6,098 nt of DNA from Candidatus Poribacteria bacterium (GTDB lineage: Bacteria; Poribacteria; WGA-4E; PCPOR2b): assembly GCA_027296925.1 (NCBI GenBank), contig JAPUIP010000554.1, positions 1-6,098 on the forward strand, given 5' to 3'. Shown one piece after another: positions 3,877 to 6,098 of this stretch. The notes under the pieces are model-generated. The model was not told where the DNA came from. It saw nothing but the letters and a program-made list of their open reading frames with translations, and made no database searches. A program made the translations under genes and the position numbers. Position 1 is the first letter of the stretch, and the number at the start of each line of letters is the position of its first letter.

Positions 3877-6098
3877 ATGATATCATTAGGTGAACTCCTG
3901 AACAGTCTCGGCTATGATGGATCATCACATTACCACCGAATAGATGATAGTCCTCCGGAATTTGAAACGGCATATTTATTTCGCGTTACCCGTGATATTG
4001 GCGTGAGCGGAATCTATGTTTTTGAAGCAAGTCCGAGAAAAGGACAACGCTTGTTGCCAGCGCGCCCTGCTGTTTATGTCGCCGAAGCAGAAACTGTAGA
4101 GGAAGCAAGGGAGATTCACCGCATCTTGTGGAATCTGAGTTATGCGCCATTTCTGATCATTAAGCTCCCACAACAGATCCGGATTTACACCGGCTTCAAT
4201 TATTCACCGCAATCTGAAAAAGAGGGCTTGCTAGATGAAATTGACGTTAAACGTCTGAATCAACTGAATGAGATACTCACCGATTTTCATGCCGCCTCTA
4301 TTGATACCGGACGTATCTGGAAATCTAAACATGCTCAAAAACTCGATCCCCGGCAACGTGTCGATCGACACTTGTTGAAAAACCTCAAGAAACTCGGAAA
4401 CGCCTTAAAGGACGATGGCTTGCGTGATGAAGTTGTCCATGCGCTAATCGGGAAGTATGTCTACCTCCACTATCTATGTGATCGGCATATCCTTTCAGAC
4501 GAGTGGTTGCACCAGCAGCGGATTGACCCTGATAACGTGTTCAAGCGTCATGCAACAATCGGCAGCTTGCAAAGACTTACTTCTGCCCTCGAAGATCGCT
4601 TTAACGGCAGAATCTTTCCCATCGATTTCGATGACGAAAACACACTTCTGGATAGACATGTCTCATGGGTCGCCTCGGTTTTCATGGGCGATGAGTTCAT
4701 AGACACAGTTCCCAATTCCGTGCGCCAGTTACACCTTCCTTTTAAGGCGTATGACTTTCATTATATTCCCGTCGAAACGCTTTCAGCCATTTATGAGCAG
4801 TTCATTTCCGAAAGCAAGGAAAAAGGCGCGATATATACACCAGAATTCTTGGCGGACTATCTTCTCTCAGAGGTTGAAGGGTACAAACAACTCAAACGCG
4901 GAATGAAAATACTCGACCCCGCTTGCGGTTCAGGGGTTTTTCTCGTACTGGCATACCGCCGGCTTATTGAGAAAGAGATGGTCCGTCTGGGTCGAAAACT
5001 TACACCTGATGAATTAGGTAGTCTTCTGCTGGAAGGCATTTATGGTATTGAGCGAGAGCGTGATGCGTGTTATGTGGCGGAGTTCAGCTTAATCCTCACT
5101 CTCCTTCATTATACCGAAGACCGAGACCTGCAGAATCTAGACTTTCAGTTCCCTGAACTACACAACAGCCAGATTTTTGAATGTGACTTTTTCGATTTGA
5201 AGGGGGCGAAGTTTTGGCAACAGGGATTAACGTTTGATTGGATTGTCGGCAACCCGCCGTGGATTAAGCCGAATACAAAAAGTGAAAAATTTGCGCGGGC
5301 CTGGATAGAGAACCACAAAGCGGACCATCCCGTTGGCGACAAAAGCGTGGCTGAAGCGTTTAGCTGGCTTGTCACAGACTTATTAACCCCCGACGGAATC
5401 GTTGGGCTTGTATTGCCCGCGACGAGCCTCGTGAATCTCAAATCTCAAAAATATCGTGAACCTTTTTTTACGCAGCACGAAGTTCTCCGAATTACCAATT
5501 TTGCGAATCTCAGAGAGACGCTGTTTGATAGAAGAGCGACATTGCCGGCGGCGACGATGGTCTATCGCCGAGCGGACGAGACACGTGATAAACCCCACAT
5601 CCTCCATTACGCACCTCTCTCCGTGAATCAAGTTGCTGGCGCAAAGGGCAGGCCGTGGGTTATAACGATTAACGAAAACGAAATCCAGACCATCTCTCCC
5701 TACGAAGCTGAGAAAGGGGAGACAATCCTCTGGAAACTTGCCTTATGGGGCACGCATCGTGACAAGCGAACGCTTGAGCGCATCGAGCATCTATTTCCGA
5801 ACACGCTTGGAGAAATTTGCAAAAAGAGAGGCTGGCCATTTCACCAAGGGGCGGAATTACGCAATGGGAATGAGGAAACGCACGAAGCATTGGAGTACAT
5901 CACCGAGTTGAGAGGCAAAAAGCGATTCCGAACCGATTCGATGAGAAAATCCTTACTCCGTTTTTCAGTTCCACAAGATGTTCTGGAAACTATGCCTGAT
6001 GAAATGTTTGACAACATGGTAAAGGCAAAGAACTTCATGGGCGCAGGTGCTTTATTGCGCCAAGTTAGCATGAGTTTGTTTGATATGCTATTGCATAT
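3877..6098 (+). CDS. Large N6-adenine DNA methyltransferase (Eco57I/type IIG-like), 3' end missing
   Basis: The frame is open for 740 codons and runs off the window. It encodes a gamma-class amino-methyltransferase, which transfers a methyl group from S-adenosylmethionine to adenine in DNA. Motifs in order are GAIYTP at 317-322 (motif X region), DPACGSGVF at 347-355 (motif I, cofactor binding), IYGIERE at 388-394 (motif II region), CDFFD at 436-440 (motif III region), and catalytic NPPW at 459-462. LLTPDGIVGLVLPATSL follows at 502-518, typical of the later core. The N-terminal 310 residues include HRILWNLSYAPFL (81-93), YLCDRHIL (199-206) and FNGRIFP (242-248), patterns that recur ahead of the catalytic core in large Eco57I-like methylases. 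No convincing nuclease motif is visible there. Residues after about 560 probably begin the target-recognition region. The size and position suggest a restriction-modification or DISARM/BREX-like defence locus; the type cannot be decided without the downstream genes. Methyltransferase identity is very secure. Confidence 0.93.
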   Translation, partial: MISLGELLNSLGYDGSSHYHRIDDSPPEFETAYLFRVTRDIGVSGIYVFEASPRKGQRLLPARPAVYVAEAETVEEAREIHRILWNLSYAPFLIIKLPQQIRIYTGFNYSPQSEKEGLLDEIDVKRLNQLNEILTDFHAASIDTGRIWKSKHAQKLDPRQRVDRHLLKNLKKLGNALKDDGLRDEVVHALIGKYVYLHYLCDRHILSDEWLHQQRIDPDNVFKRHATIGSLQRLTSALEDRFNGRIFPIDFDDENTLLDRHVSWVASVFMGDEFIDTVPNSVRQLHLPFKAYDFHYIPVETLSAIYEQFISESKEKGAIYTPEFLADYLLSEVEGYKQLKRGMKILDPACGSGVFLVLAYRRLIEKEMVRLGRKLTPDELGSLLLEGIYGIERERDACYVAEFSLILTLLHYTEDRDLQNLDFQFPELHNSQIFECDFFDLKGAKFWQQGLTFDWIVGNPPWIKPNTKSEKFARAWIENHKADHPVGDKSVAEAFSWLVTDLLTPDGIVGLVLPATSLVNLKSQKYREPFFTQHEVLRITNFANLRETLFDRRATLPAATMVYRRADETRDKPHILHYAPLSVNQVAGAKGRPWVITINENEIQTISPYEAEKGETILWKLALWGTHRDKRTLERIEHLFPNTLGEICKKRGWPFHQGAELRNGNEETHEALEYITELRGKKRFRTDSMRKSLLRFSVPQDVLETMPDEMFDNMVKAKNFMGAGALLRQVSMSLFDMLLH

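Noticed and set aside
4457..4702. 81-codon open frame on the + strand inside the methyltransferase
   Set aside because: It is out of frame with the continuous methyltransferase frame, which carries the recognisable motifs; its Ser/Thr-rich product looks like an off-frame shadow.
3877..6098. Calling the methyltransferase BREX pglX or DISARM drmMI outright
   Set aside because: Both are possible from size and fold, but no partner gene is in view and the visible motifs are shared by type IIG enzymes too.
1..6098. CRISPR arrays, tRNA or rRNA genes, insertion sequences
   Set aside because: No regularly spaced repeats, no tRNA-like cloverleaf in the short gaps, and no transposase frame or flanking terminal repeats were seen; almost all of the window is coding.

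Overview
The window reads as bacterial chromosome of roughly balanced base composition. All five genes lie on the + strand. Two encode lipoproteins with clear signal-peptidase-II boxes, and the residue after each lipidated Cys is not Asp, so a diderm (Gram-negative-type) bacterium is likely. The phylum cannot be fixed from the sequence alone. Lipoproteins with a discoidin-like fold would suit several environmental lineages.

Bases 1-3780 hold a compact gene series: the 3' nine-tenths of cysS (cysteinyl-tRNA synthetase), two paralogous small lipoproteins that look like single discoidin (F5/8 type C-like) domains, and dprA (DNA-processing protein A). The first lipoprotein starts 2 bases after the cysS stop and is probably translated with it. 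A 118-base gap with a candidate promoter and a strong ribosome binding site precedes the second lipoprotein. dprA follows that gene by 12 bases and, having no visible ribosome binding site of its own, is probably translationally coupled to it.

Bases 3781-3876 form a control region with a perfect 9-bp inverted repeat that overlaps a candidate -10 box. It drives an open frame running from 3877 to the window edge (740 codons, no stop). This encodes a large gamma-class N6-adenine DNA methyltransferase: motif X, motif I DPACGSGVF, catalytic motif NPPW, and then the beginning of a probable target-recognition region. It has an N-terminal extension of about 310 residues and is probably the first gene of a restriction-modification or other methylation-dependent defence locus continuing past 6098.

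The most interesting points are the uncharacterised lipoprotein pair placed between two housekeeping genes, the altered KMSKS signature of cysS, and the start of the methyltransferase locus with its palindromic control region. Whether the defence locus is a new type cannot be judged, because its partner genes lie outside the window.
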